Source: Vulgatibacter incomptus_A (lineage in GTDB: Bacteria > Myxococcota > Myxococcia > Myxococcales > Vulgatibacteraceae). Taken from it: a stretch of DNA of 64,000 nucleotides. The notes under the pieces are model-generated. The model had not been told where the DNA came from and ran no database searches. It worked only from the letters and a program-made list of their open reading frames with translations. The translations under genes and the position numbers were made by a program. Location: the NCBI GenBank assembly GCA_040391605.1, contig JBEBXK010000011.1:41958-105957 (forward strand), read 5' to 3'. This document shows, piece by piece, positions 51,013 to 59,938 of this stretch. Position 1 is the first letter of the stretch, and each line of letters opens with the position of its first letter.

Positions 51013-51930
51013 TTAGCTCGATCGGTCGAAGGCATAACAGGCGAGGGCCCGCAGCGCCGCCCCCCGATCGCCCAAAGGCTCGATCGCCTCCAAGGCCCGA
51101 TCCCTCGCCTTGCGCCCAAGGGCTCGGGCCTGCTCCAGGCCCACCAACGCGGGATAGGTCGGTTTGCCCTTCGCCTCGTCGCCGCCGCGGGTCTTGCCCA
51201 TCGCCTGGCTATCCCCCTCCACGTCGAGGATGTCGTCGGCGATCTGGAAGGCGAGGCCCACCGACTGGCCATAGCGCCGCAGCGCCGCGATGGTCTCCTC
51301 GGTGGCCCCCGCCGCGACGGCGCCTCCCTCTGCGGCGGCGGCCAGGAGCGCGCCGGTCTTGCGACGGTGGATCGCCTCGACCTCGACCAGATCCGGCAGC
51401 GGGCCCTGGCCCATGAGCCGCCCCGTCATCTCCAGATCGAGCTGCTGGCCACCCACCATCCCGGCGGCGCCGGCGGCTCGGGCCAGCAGCGCCACCAGGC
51501 GCAGGCGGGCAGGCTCGGATCCACGTGCCACGATCCCGAAGGCCTCGGTGAGGAGCGCATCTCCGGCGAGGATCGCGGTGGCCTCTCCGTAGACCTTATG
51601 GCAGGTGGGCCTGCCGCGGCGCAGATCGTCGTCGTCCATCGACGGCAGATCGTCGTGGACCAGCGAGTAACCGTGGACCATCTCCAACGCGAGGGCGAAG
51701 TCGTCGACCACGCCTGCCGACGCCGCAGCACCTTGGCAGCCGTCGAAGGCCGCCGCACAGAGCAGGGGCCGCAGCCGCTTCCCTCCTCCCAAGACGCTGT
51801 AGGCCATGGCCTCCGCCAACCTCTCGGGGACCTCGTCCTTCCAGGCGGCTGCGATCCGCGTCAGGTGCCCGTCGAGCGACGCGCGCTTCTCGGCGAGGTA
51901 GGGACCGAGGGCAAATTCCGTCGGTTTCAA
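51013..51930 (-). CDS. ispA: Polyprenyl synthetase (farnesyl/geranylgeranyl diphosphate synthase)
   Basis: The 305-residue prenyltransferase condenses IPP with allylic diphosphates. The first Asp-rich motif is DDLPSMDDDDLRRG and the second is FQIADDILDVEGD. GGGKRLRPLL binds IPP. A small residue pattern before the first motif (MVHGYSLVHDD) suggests FPP or GGPP as product; length cannot be read with certainty. The TTG start at 51930 is supported by GGAG 6 bases upstream; a TTG at 51942 is an alternative. In the conserved xseB-ispA-dxs block a receiver-domain gene has been inserted between xseB and ispA. Confidence 0.95.
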   Translation of the reverse strand: MKPTEFALGPYLAEKRASLDGHLTRIAAAWKDEVPERLAEAMAYSVLGGGKRLRPLLCAAAFDGCQGAAASAGVVDDFALALEMVHGYSLVHDDLPSMDDDDLRRGRPTCHKVYGEATAILAGDALLTEAFGIVARGSEPARLRLVALLARAAGAAGMVGGQQLDLEMTGRLMGQGPLPDLVEVEAIHRRKTGALLAAAAEGGAVAAGATEETIAALRRYGQSVGLAFQIADDILDVEGDSQAMGKTRGGDEAKGKPTYPALVGLEQARALGRKARDRALEAIEPLGDRGAALRALACYAFDRSS

Positions 51931-52000
51931 TGCGATCTCCAACGGCAGGGTCTGGTCGCGCGGGCGGATTCCATGCGCTCCAGGTAGAACATTTCTCCGT

Positions 52001-52393
52001 TCAATGCACGGCTTCCATGCCCACGATCGAGCGGATGCGGGCCTCGAGCCTGTCGAGGTCCACCGGCTTGGGAAAGTAGTCCACCGCTCCCGCGGCGAAC
52101 CCTTCGCGCATCGCCTCGGGGCTCTTGCGGGCCGAGACGAAGATCACCGGGATGTCCTGGAACTCTTCGTTCTTCTTGATCGAGCGGCAGAGCTCGAAGC
52201 CGTCGATCCAGCTCATCATCACGTCGAGGAGGATCACGTCGGGGCGGTCGACGTGCAGATTGGCGATCAGCCGCAGGCCGTTGGCCGCCTCGGAGACCTC
52301 GAATCCCGCGCCGTCCAGGGCGTGGGTGAGCATCTCCCGCGTGTCGCGATCGTCGTCCACCAGGGTGACCTTCGGCCGCCTCTCCTGCGCCAT
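52001..52393 (-). CDS. Stand-alone response regulator receiver (CheY-like)
   Basis: 130 residues, one REC domain: acidic pocket DDDRDTRE, phosphoacceptor Asp in VILLDVMMSWIDGFELC, Ser/Thr in FVSARKS and Lys in YFPKPVDL. There is no output domain. ATG 52393 has AAGGGAG 9 bases upstream. It sits within the xseB-ispA-dxs gene block, so its partner kinase must be elsewhere. It probably acts as a phosphate relay or controls a target protein directly. Confidence 0.92.
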   Translation of the reverse strand: MAQERRPKVTLVDDDRDTREMLTHALDGAGFEVSEAANGLRLIANLHVDRPDVILLDVMMSWIDGFELCRSIKKNEEFQDIPVIFVSARKSPEAMREGFAAGAVDYFPKPVDLDRLEARIRSIVGMEAVH

Positions 52394-52542
52394 CGCGTCA
52401 ATCTCCCTTCTCGCCAAGAATGAAGTCGCCGCCAGCCGGAGCCTCTGAGGAAGCTCGCCCCCGCGCAAGCCGAGAGCGATCGCCTCGCTGGCGCTCCGTT
52501 CGAAAGGCGCCTCCAGCGTTGCGCTCGCCTCCAACGGGCAGT

Positions 52543-52857
52543 TCAAAAGGGGATGTCGTCGTCGGGAGCGGCGCGGGCCGACGCGCGGGGGCCCTCGCCC
52601 CCCTCCTGGGGAGGAAGCGGCTGCTTGCGATCCCCCTGCAGCAGCACCTCCACCCGATGTTCGGCGTGATCGAGCCGCTCCTCCGCCGCCTTGGCCAGGG
52701 TCACCCCCCGCTCGAAGGCCTGGAGCGAGTCCTCCAGCGAGAGCTCGCTCGCCTCGAGCTGGCGGACCACGTCGTCGAGTTCGTCGATCAGCTTCTCGTA
52801 GGCCACATCACCCAGCGCCGGCGCGCCCGCCGCCTGCGCCTTTTCTTCCTTCGCCAC
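52543..52857 (-). CDS. xseB: Exodeoxyribonuclease VII small subunit
   Basis: The 104-residue protein carries the XseB signature: YEKLIDELDDVVRQLEASEL, SLEDSLQAFERGVTLAKAAEERL, a two-helix bundle that binds XseA. A flexible Pro/Arg/Asp tail ends in DDDIPF, reminiscent of the acidic C-terminal tip of SSB (DDDIPF is exactly the SSB tip sequence), a notable feature. The GTG start 52857 has GGAGG 5 bases upstream. It follows xseA after 217 bases. Confidence 0.92.
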   Translation of the reverse strand: MAKEEKAQAAGAPALGDVAYEKLIDELDDVVRQLEASELSLEDSLQAFERGVTLAKAAEERLDHAEHRVEVLLQGDRKQPLPPQEGGEGPRASARAAPDDDIPF

Positions 52858-53074
52858 GTCCACCTCCAAGCCGGCGGAAGGTAGCGCCGCCACCTGAATG
52901 GGTCAATCGCCAGGGCCTCTCTAAAGACTTCGGCGCGAGATGGTTTCCTGACCCGCACCAACCTCCGCGCAGCTCAGATCCCCCGGCTCCAGGCCTCCAG
53001 CAGCCGCAGAGGACGCGTCGTCTCGGGGGACCCGGGCGACGTGATCGCGACATCCGACGAGGAAAGCTGCGTCC

Positions 53075-54907
53075 CTATTTGCGCGGGGGGACCTCTCCGA
53101 TGACCTCGACTTCGAGCGCTCCGTCGGCGAGCTCGAGGTGGAGGCGATCGCCGCTGGCGGCGGCGGAGGCCCGGAGGAGGACGGCGCCGCTCTCGGCGAA
53201 GGCCAGGGCGTAGCCCCGAGCGAGGACCCGCAGCGGCGAGAGCGCGCGGAGCTCCGCGCCCCGCTCCTCCACCCGGGCCCGCCTGCCGGCGAGCTCGCGG
53301 CGCATCGACTCCAGGAGACGCCCGCGTAGATCGGCGCCGACGCGCCGCTCGAGGGCGATCCGCTGCAGAGGGCTCGCCGCCGTCAGCTCACGGAGGAGGG
53401 CGTGCACGTGATCCTGCCGCCGGCCAAGGAGGCCCCGCCCCGCCCGCTGCAACCTCTCGCGCAGCTCGTCCAGGCGGCGATGCTGCTGGCGCAGCCGCGT
53501 CACCGGATTCACCAGGCGCAGCTGCTCCTTCTGCTGCTGGAGCTCCTTGCGCTGCAGCTTCAGCAGCCCGCCGATGCGCTCGGCCGCGCGCTGCCGCCTG
53601 GCGTCGACCCGCAGCCGTGCATCGGAGATCCGCCGTGAGGGATCCCCGAGGCGGGCGCGGCTCCGGTGGAGGCTCCCCCGCCGGAGCTGGATGCCGCCGA
53701 TCGACGCCCGGGCCAGCCGTGATCGGGCCACCCCCAACGAGGCCCGGAGCTCCTGCTCCACCGGCGCCAGGATCTCCGCTGCCCCCGAGGGGGTCGGTGC
53801 CCGGAGGTCCGCGACGAAGTCCGCGATGGTGAAGTCGACCTCATGCCCCACCGCCGAGACCACCGGCAACGGCGAGGCCGCGATGGCCCGGGCCACCACC
53901 TCCTCGTTGAACGCCCAGAGGTCCTCGATGGAGCCGCCGCCCCGGGTCAAGACCAGCACGTCGCAGTCGCCGCGACGACCCAGCCGCTCCAGCCCCGCGG
54001 CGATCTCCTCCGCCGCTCCCGCGCCCTGGACCCGGGCCGGCGCGATGAGCACCTCGATCCGCGGGAAGCGCCGATGCAGCACCCGAACGAAGTCGTGGAT
54101 CGCGGCTCCCGTCGGGCTGGTCACCACCCCGATCCGCCGGGGCAGGAAGGGTAGCGGCCGCTTCCGCTCCTTGTCGAAGAAGCCCTCCTTCGCGAGCTGC
54201 GCCTTCCGCTGCTCGAAGGCCAGCGCCAGGGCCCCCGCCCCCAGAGGCTCCAGGAACTCACAGACGAGCTGGGCGTCGCCGCTGGCCTCGTAGAAGCCCA
54301 CCCTCCCCCGCGCCACCACCTCCTGGCCGTTGTCCGGCCGAAAACGCAGCAGCCGGGCCTGCCCTCGAAAGAGCACCGCCCGCAGGCTCCCCTTCGCGTC
54401 CTTTAGACTGAAATAGAGGTGGCCCGAGCCGGGCTGCCGCAGATTCGAGATCTCTCCCTGGACCAGCACACTCGGGAAGCTCGTCTCCAGCGTCCCCTTG
54501 ATCCTCCGCGCCAGCTCCCCCACCGGGATCACCTGCGGCCCGCCTCCGACCTCCGTCGCCTCCACCTCCAACTCCGAGTCAGGAGGCAGTGCCACGCGCC
54601 GCGCCTTGCGCGCCCCGGCCTTCGTTTCAGTCACACCAGCCGAGTCCGCCCCGGCTCTACCTTCCGGTGTGGGAGGCAGGGCCGAGCGTCTTGCCTTGCG
54701 CGCCCCGGCCCTCGTCTCACGCACGCCAGCCGACTCCCCGCTGCCGAGGCCTTCACCTTTAGTGACTCCGACTCTTGCAGCCGCTCCCCCCGCCGCGTCG
54801 GTGGCCGGAGCCCTCGGACCACGCTGGGCCGGCTTCCGCGGTGGCTTCTCCGCGTCATCCTCCCCCAGTGGGTCGCCAAAGAGATCGAGCTGTGGGCGAC
54901 GTGTCAC
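53075..54907 (-). CDS. xseA: Exodeoxyribonuclease VII large subunit with long N-terminal extension
   Basis: Starting at GTG 54907 (GGAGAG upstream), it has 610 residues. Its N-terminus contains QLDLF at residues 6-10, the exact beta-clamp-binding consensus. A linker of about 115 residues follows, with two 22-residue copies of SAGVxETxAGARKARRxALPP. From about 126 the OB-fold (VIPVGELARRIKGTLE; SNLRQPGSGHLYFSLKD) begins, then the catalytic region (RIGVVTSPTGAAIHDF; TRGGGSIEDLWAFNEE; SAVGHEVDFTIADFVAD), then long coiled coils. The nuclease degrades single-stranded DNA with XseB. ATG 54943 is an alternative start. XseA proteins without this extension are about 400-450 residues. Confidence 0.93.
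   Translation of the reverse strand: MTRRPQLDLFGDPLGEDDAEKPPRKPAQRGPRAPATDAAGGAAARVGVTKGEGLGSGESAGVRETRAGARKARRSALPPTPEGRAGADSAGVTETKAGARKARRVALPPDSELEVEATEVGGGPQVIPVGELARRIKGTLETSFPSVLVQGEISNLRQPGSGHLYFSLKDAKGSLRAVLFRGQARLLRFRPDNGQEVVARGRVGFYEASGDAQLVCEFLEPLGAGALALAFEQRKAQLAKEGFFDKERKRPLPFLPRRIGVVTSPTGAAIHDFVRVLHRRFPRIEVLIAPARVQGAGAAEEIAAGLERLGRRGDCDVLVLTRGGGSIEDLWAFNEEVVARAIAASPLPVVSAVGHEVDFTIADFVADLRAPTPSGAAEILAPVEQELRASLGVARSRLARASIGGIQLRRGSLHRSRARLGDPSRRISDARLRVDARRQRAAERIGGLLKLQRKELQQQKEQLRLVNPVTRLRQQHRRLDELRERLQRAGRGLLGRRQDHVHALLRELTAASPLQRIALERRVGADLRGRLLESMRRELAGRRARVEERGAELRALSPLRVLARGYALAFAESGAVLLRASAAASGDRLHLELADGALEVEVIGEVPPRK
54578..54733 (-). repeat. Duplicated 22-codon segment in the xseA linker (90-bp period)
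   Basis: Copies at 54668-54733 and 54578-54643 encode SAGVRETRAGARKARRSALP and SAGVTETKAGARKARRVALP (each followed by P). The identity is high at protein level and still clear in DNA. It lies in the linker between the N-terminal clamp-binding peptide and the OB-fold. Confidence 0.8.
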
Positions 54908-55037
54908 GAGAGCGGTCTCTCCCCGGAGGCGGTTGGCTTCCATGGACCAGGCATCGCCGCCAACTATAGACGCTGCTCATCCCCGGAGGTACCGCCAACG
55001 CGCAAGCGCCCTCTCTCCAAGGAAGTCGACACGATCG

Positions 55038-56714
55038 TCAGCCCCTGCTCTCCAGCCGCCCCAACCACTTCTCGGCCTTGGCGCGGAGCTCCTGCCCCGG
55101 GTCCGTGAGCCGGATCACCAGTCGGAGCTTGCGCTTCGATCCTTCGGGATCCTGGCCTTTGCCTGCATACGCGTCGCGGAAGATCTCAGGGAGCATCTCG
55201 CGGATCGAGTCGAGCTCCGCCGTCGCTGCGGCATGGCCCGGATGAAGCCGAAGCGCGTTCTCGAGATGATCCACTGCGCGATCCAGATTTCCGGCGAGGC
55301 GCGCCCGCACGCCAGCCTGCGTCGCGCGCCTCGCCGCCTCTGCGGGATCCATCTCGCCCTCTGCTGTCGCGGCTCTTCGTGCCTCATCTCCGGTCGACTT
55401 CGCAGCGACGCCTCGCGCCGAGCCTGTCACCGACGCTCCGGCCCTGTTCGACCCAAGCTTCATCGACGCGGCGTTTGCGGATGTCGCCTTCGCTCTCCCC
55501 GAACCTGCCCTCGTCGCTCCGGCCTTGGTCGGCACAGGCTTCGTCGACGCCGCATCTACGGATGCTGCTTTCGCACTCGTCGGCCTGCCGCCACGAGGCG
55601 GCTCGGCAGGCTCCGGGGCAAGGCCCTCAGTGCCGTCCGGGAGCTCGAGGAGCAGCGCCATCCCCTCGCCCTCGAAGGCGAGGGTCTCGGTGTCGAGGCC
55701 TGCCAGCTTCTTCCTCGTACACTCTACGTCCCCTTCAACGAAACAGGTCCTCGCCTCCTCGATAGCGATCGTCACGGCGAGCTCCCGATCGACCCGTGCG
55801 AGGTAGCGCCGTGCCTCCAACCGATCAGGATCCGAGGCCAGCGCCTCCAGGAGCTGGGCCTGGGCAAGGCGCCAGTCGCCCTGGTGGATCGCCGCGACCC
55901 CCCTGTCGAATGCCTCGAAGCTGGCGGCGCCATCCGTCAGTTCCGCCCCCGACGCGGCCTCATCCGCCGGCTCGCTGCGGATGGTCCTCCCCGCCACCCA
56001 GGCGATCGCCAACAGAGCGACGAGGCCTCCCCCCATCACGATGGGGGCATGGCGCCTTCGCCCCCCCCTCCCAGGCCATCCTCCAGCCTCAGCCGTCCTT
56101 TTCACCTGCGAGTGCTCCCGACGCTCCTCTACCTTTCGCTGCGGCTGGGCTACGACCCACGCGGTAGCCAGCTCGTTCCTATCGGCCTCGCTCGTCGCTC
56201 CGGTCCCGTCGTCGGTCCACGCCGCCGCCTCAGACGTCCCCGACTCCTCCGTCAAAACCAACGCCTCGTTCGTTTCCGGCTGAATTTCGAGAGACGCCGC
56301 CTCGTTCGTGTACGGCGCATCCTCGAGAGCCACCGCCTCCTTCTTCGACGGCGCATCCTGCAGCGCCTCGACCTCCCCGATTCCTACGGCTGCGGTGGCA
56401 ACATCCGCGACGACGGCAGAGCCGACGGCGACGGTGGCGACATCGGCGACGGCGGCAGCGTCGACAGCGACGGTGGCGGTATCAGCGAAGGCCGCAGCGT
56501 CGACTGCCACGGTGGTGGCGTCGAAGGACGCTCGGTCGAGAGGGTCGCGAGGGTCGAACTCCGCCGTCGGCTGGGCCGAGACGGCCTCGAGATCGGGGAA
56601 GGTCGAGGCGCCTGTGACGACATCCCCTGCAGCAGCGACGGCGCGATCGGCCAGCGGGTGGGCTTCGGCGTCGCGGGCGATGCCTTCGGGACGGGTCTCG
56701 GGAGGGATGCTCAT
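55038..56714 (-). CDS. Tad-operon TPR-like membrane protein
   Basis: The 558-residue protein lies last in the Tad operon. Residues 1-200 are acidic and Val/Ala-rich and include a threefold 13-residue repeat (TVAVDAAAVADVA type). One transmembrane helix lies near 225-245 (MGGGLVALLAIAWVAG). Residues 265-345 contain TPR-like helices (AAIHQGDWRLAQAQLLEALA). A Lys/Ala/Ser-rich, disordered stretch (380-450) follows, then further helices ending in AYAGKGQDPEGSKRKL. The cytoplasm-membrane-periplasm layout suggests an assembly or pilotin-like role, as TadD plays. ATG 56714 is preceded by GAAGG. I recognise no exact family. Confidence 0.7.
   Translation of the reverse strand: MSIPPETRPEGIARDAEAHPLADRAVAAAGDVVTGASTFPDLEAVSAQPTAEFDPRDPLDRASFDATTVAVDAAAFADTATVAVDAAAVADVATVAVGSAVVADVATAAVGIGEVEALQDAPSKKEAVALEDAPYTNEAASLEIQPETNEALVLTEESGTSEAAAWTDDGTGATSEADRNELATAWVVAQPQRKVEERREHSQVKRTAEAGGWPGRGGRRRHAPIVMGGGLVALLAIAWVAGRTIRSEPADEAASGAELTDGAASFEAFDRGVAAIHQGDWRLAQAQLLEALASDPDRLEARRYLARVDRELAVTIAIEEARTCFVEGDVECTRKKLAGLDTETLAFEGEGMALLLELPDGTEGLAPEPAEPPRGGRPTSAKAASVDAASTKPVPTKAGATRAGSGRAKATSANAASMKLGSNRAGASVTGSARGVAAKSTGDEARRAATAEGEMDPAEAARRATQAGVRARLAGNLDRAVDHLENALRLHPGHAAATAELDSIREMLPEIFRDAYAGKGQDPEGSKRKLRLVIRLTDPGQELRAKAEKWLGRLESRG
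56397..56513 (-). repeat. 39-bp x 3 tandem repeat (Val/Ala-rich)
   Basis: Three consecutive 13-codon units encode TVAVDAAAFADTA, TVAVDAAAVADVA and TVAVGSAVVADVA, then a fourth partial TAAV. The DNA copies are close. It sits in the N-terminal cytoplasmic half of the Tad-operon TPR protein. Confidence 0.8.
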
Positions 56715-56740
56715 GGCGGAGCCTTCGTCTCGTGGGATCG

Positions 56741-58132
56741 TCAGCCGTCGAGTAGCGCCAGCAGGTGGCGCCCGCCCTCGTGGCATGGGTGTTCGTCTCC
56801 CGGGAAGGTGCGGAGGATGTCTTCGGCGGCCCGTCGGGCCCCAGCGTAGTCGTCCAAGGCGACGCTGCGGGTGACAGTGAAGCGGAGGCGGCTGCAGAGG
56901 GTGTCGAGCTCGCTTCGAATCGGGCCGATCAGCCCCTGGACCTTCTCGTGGACCCCGGGCTTCGGCTCCAGAGGCTCGAGGTAGAGGGCCGCCTTCTGGA
57001 GGGTGAGCCACGCGTCGAAGAGATTGCGTGGCACCAAGCCCTTGCCCTCGTAGCTTCGCGCGCCCAGCGAATAGAGGCGCTCGGCCTCCTCCAGGCAATC
57101 GGCGGGGCGGCAGCCGGGGATGGGCTGCACGACGATCTCGAGCTGACCGATGGTCCAACTCGGCAGCGCCCCTTCGGTTCCATGCAGAGGATCTACGAAG
57201 TCGATCCGATTCTCCTCGTTGGAGCGGAGAGAGGATGGGGGGAGCAGCAGCTCGAGCCCCTCCTTCCAGGCGTCACCGGCCTCGGCCGCGTAGCCAACGG
57301 CGCTGCCGTTCACCTGGATCTCCAGGCGATCGGGGGCCACGTCAGCGGCGGCGTAGCGGAGGGTGATCCGGCTGGTGCCCGGCTCCGCCTCCACGAATCT
57401 CCAGCGGAAGCTGGCCCCCATCGCAGTGTGGATCGTGGCCCGCGGCCCGACCCCGAAGCGCTCGTCTCCGTCGATCTCGTCGAGGGAGAAGACCTCTTCT
57501 CCACGATCGATCACCGACGGCAGCCTGGACTCCGATCCTTCCTCCTGGCCCAGGGCGATGATGGCGATCGTGACGGCCGCTGCGACTGCCAGCGCGAGGG
57601 CCACGACGAGCAGCCTGCGGGTGGCGGGAGCAGCCGTTCGCCGCGGAGAAGCTGGGGTCTTTGAACGGCCATCCCGCGAGGGAGCGAACACAGGCCCATT
57701 GGCTGCGGGCCGCGGAAGGCCGAGGCCGGCGAGGAGGCTGCGCCACCCCGTCGGCGGCGCCTCGATGCTCGGACGCTGCGCGCTCTCGGTGGTGGGGGCG
57801 AAACGAAAAGCCTTCGCCGGCCCCTCGCGGGGCTCTTCGCGGATCTCCACCCGGATCTGGACGCCGCCCAACTCCAGGCGATCACCGTCCCGGAGGAAGG
57901 CGAGGCCCGGGACCGCCACGCCGTTCAGGAGGGTGCCGTTGGACGAGCCGAGATCCTCCACCACGAGCTCGCCGGTGGAGCGCCGATGGATGGTCGCGTG
58001 GCGGCGGGAGATCCCTGCCTCGTCCAGGACGAGCTCGTTCTCGGAGGAGCGTCCGAGGCGGAGGGGCTGGGAGACGTCGGACCAGGGGATGGCGGCCTCC
58101 CCTTCGATGAGGAGGCGAAGCGAGCGGCTCAT
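56741..58132 (-). CDS. FHA-domain membrane protein of the Tad operon
   Basis: Residues 10-95 form a forkhead-associated domain, which binds phosphothreonine: LRLGRSSENELVLDEAGISR, RHATIH, VVEDLGSSNGTLLNG. A 70-residue linker and one transmembrane helix (LLVVALALAVAAAVTIAIIAL, 172-193) follow. The periplasmic part (200-463) has a beta-sandwich section and a C-terminal helical pair with conserved Cys (GCRPADCLEEAERLYSLG). Total 463 residues. ATG 58132 has GGAGG 6 bases upstream and starts 2 bases after the tadC stop. Phosphorylation by a Ser/Thr kinase (perhaps the 7-kb kinase; guess) could tune the pilus system. Confidence 0.85.
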   Translation of the reverse strand: MSRSLRLLIEGEAAIPWSDVSQPLRLGRSSENELVLDEAGISRRHATIHRRSTGELVVEDLGSSNGTLLNGVAVPGLAFLRDGDRLELGGVQIRVEIREEPREGPAKAFRFAPTTESAQRPSIEAPPTGWRSLLAGLGLPRPAANGPVFAPSRDGRSKTPASPRRTAAPATRRLLVVALALAVAAAVTIAIIALGQEEGSESRLPSVIDRGEEVFSLDEIDGDERFGVGPRATIHTAMGASFRWRFVEAEPGTSRITLRYAAADVAPDRLEIQVNGSAVGYAAEAGDAWKEGLELLLPPSSLRSNEENRIDFVDPLHGTEGALPSWTIGQLEIVVQPIPGCRPADCLEEAERLYSLGARSYEGKGLVPRNLFDAWLTLQKAALYLEPLEPKPGVHEKVQGLIGPIRSELDTLCSRLRFTVTRSVALDDYAGARRAAEDILRTFPGDEHPCHEGGRHLLALLDG

Positions 58133-58134
58133 GA

Positions 58135-59016
58135 TCAACCTCCGATCCCGCCGAAGGCCATGGCGAAGACGATCGGGCCGAAGAGGACGAGGAAGACCGT
58201 AGGGAAGATGCAGGCGATCAAGGGGAAGAGCATCTTCACCGGCGCTTCTCCGGCGAGCTTCTCGGCCCGTTGGCTGCGATCGCTGCGGAGCTGCGTGGCC
58301 TGGATGCGCAGCACCTTGCCGAGGCTGGTGCCCATGCGATCGGCCTGGACCAGGGCGGTGACGAAGGCGCTCACGGCGGGGAGTCGGATCCGCGGGATCA
58401 TCTCGAGGAGGGCCTGCTCCCGGGTGCGGCCCACCCTCAGCTCCTTGAGGACCAGGGCCAGCTCGTCCCGCAGCGGCCCAGGCTTGCCCTTCTCCAACAC
58501 GCTGGACAGGGCGGCGGTGAAGTCGAGGCCGGCCTCCACCGAGAGGGTGAGGAGATCGAGGGTGAAGGGCAGCGCCCGGCTGACGGCGAGCAGCCGGCGC
58601 TTGGTCTTGTCCCGGAGCCAGAGCAGCGGATAGAGGGCGCCGACAAGTGTGCCCCCCGCGGCCCCGGGGACGACGGCGCCGAGGGAGAGGCCGATGATGG
58701 TGCCCACTGCAGCGAAGGCGAATGCAGCAAGGATCTGGAGGCCCACGACCTCCTCGGGCTCGATCCGCGCCGGCTCCCCCGCCCGGACGAGGGCCCTGCG
58801 CAGCTCGCCGAGGTAGCCCCGCGGGATCCGTCTACGACAGAGCCTGCCCAGCCGGATCAGCACGAGCGATCGGAGGCGCTCGAGGGCAGTGGGACCCTCG
58901 GCGGCGCGCAACTCCTCCAACAGCGCCCCGCCCCAGCGCAGGTAGAGGCCGGCGGCGCCGAGAAAGACCGCTGCGATGATGAGGAGGACTGCGACGAAGA
59001 TCCCCAAGTTTGGCAT
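58135..59016 (-). CDS. tadC: Tad pilus inner-membrane protein TadC
   Basis: The 293-residue protein is a type II secretion F-domain protein. It has an N-terminal helix (FVAVLLIIAAVFLGAAGLYL), two central helices around VVGLQILAAFAFAAVGTII, the conserved cytoplasmic segment (ALPFTLDLLTLSVEAGLDF; LRVGRTREQALLEM), and a C-terminal helix (MLFPLIACIFPTVFLVLFG). With TadB it forms the inner-membrane platform against which the ATPase works. Start ATG 59016. It follows tadB after 66 bases. Confidence 0.93.
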   Translation of the reverse strand: MPNLGIFVAVLLIIAAVFLGAAGLYLRWGGALLEELRAAEGPTALERLRSLVLIRLGRLCRRRIPRGYLGELRRALVRAGEPARIEPEEVVGLQILAAFAFAAVGTIIGLSLGAVVPGAAGGTLVGALYPLLWLRDKTKRRLLAVSRALPFTLDLLTLSVEAGLDFTAALSSVLEKGKPGPLRDELALVLKELRVGRTREQALLEMIPRIRLPAVSAFVTALVQADRMGTSLGKVLRIQATQLRSDRSQRAEKLAGEAPVKMLFPLIACIFPTVFLVLFGPIVFAMAFGGIGG

Positions 59017-59082
59017 GTCGAGATCCCGGTTGGAGAGTGGTGGGTGGGTTTCGATCAGATGTGGACGCAGCGTGCTTCGTGA

Positions 59083-59928
59083 TCAGACATCGACGTTGAC
59101 GATGCGGCGGATGAAGAAGATCCCGACGGCCTCGAGGATGACGACCACCGCGACGAGCGCCCAGCCGAAGATGTGATCCAGCATCGGATCGACCAGATCG
59201 GGCCTCATGTAGCGAAGGACGATCCCCAGGAGCAGCGGGAGGGCGGCGACGATCCAGCCCTGCATCTTTCCCTGGGAGGTGAGGGCCGCGATCTTTCCCT
59301 GGAGGCGGAAGCGCTCTCGGATGGTGCCGGCGACGGTCTCGAACATCTCCGCCATGTTGCCGCCGAGCTTGCGCGCGGTGTTGGTGGCGACCACCACCAG
59401 CGAGAGGTCGTCGGAGGCGACCCTGGCGGCGAGGTTCTCGAGGGCCCGCTCGAGGGGCACACCGAGCTTGAGCTCCTTCACCACCAGCTCCAGCTCCTGC
59501 CCCAGAGGGAACGGCGCCTCCTTCGCCAATGATTCGAGGGCCTGGGAGTAGGTGAGGCCGGCGCGAAAAGCGTTGGCGAGGGCTTGCAACGCGTCGACGA
59601 GCTGGCGATCGAAGAGACGCAGGCGCCTGGCCCGGTGCTGGCGGACCACCACCCACGGCCCTGCCAGGCCCGCGACCCCGGAGAGGGCTGCGGTGATCCC
59701 GCCTCCCACGAGGAATCCGGCCCCGCCGAGGAGGGGGCACGTGCAGAGGCCGAGGATGGCGATGGCCTTGGCGTCGACGAAGAGGAGGAAGTCGCGCAGA
59801 TCGCTGAGCGATCGGATGACGTAGCGCTCCTTGAGCCTGGCGACGGCGCCGGAGACGACCCCTGCCCCCATCCAGGAGAAGAAGAAGACCGATGCCGTGA
59901 CGAGGACCATGAGGACGATCGAGGCCAT
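59083..59928 (-). CDS. tadB: Tad pilus inner-membrane protein TadB
   Basis: A 281-residue F-domain protein: helices at 3-22, about 50-90 and 220-270, with cytoplasmic LRLFDRQLVDALQALANAFR, GLTYSQALESLAKEAP and GVPLERALENLAARV. It pairs with TadC as in Caulobacter CpaG/CpaH. The ATG is at 59928, 10 bases after the cpaB stop, so it is cotranscribed. No Tad ATPase gene occurs before or after it in this operon, so the platform must use an ATPase coded elsewhere. Confidence 0.93.
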   Translation of the reverse strand: MASIVLMVLVTASVFFFSWMGAGVVSGAVARLKERYVIRSLSDLRDFLLFVDAKAIAILGLCTCPLLGGAGFLVGGGITAALSGVAGLAGPWVVVRQHRARRLRLFDRQLVDALQALANAFRAGLTYSQALESLAKEAPFPLGQELELVVKELKLGVPLERALENLAARVASDDLSLVVVATNTARKLGGNMAEMFETVAGTIRERFRLQGKIAALTSQGKMQGWIVAALPLLLGIVLRYMRPDLVDPMLDHIFGWALVAVVVILEAVGIFFIRRIVNVDV

Positions 59929-59938
59929 TGGATTGTCC

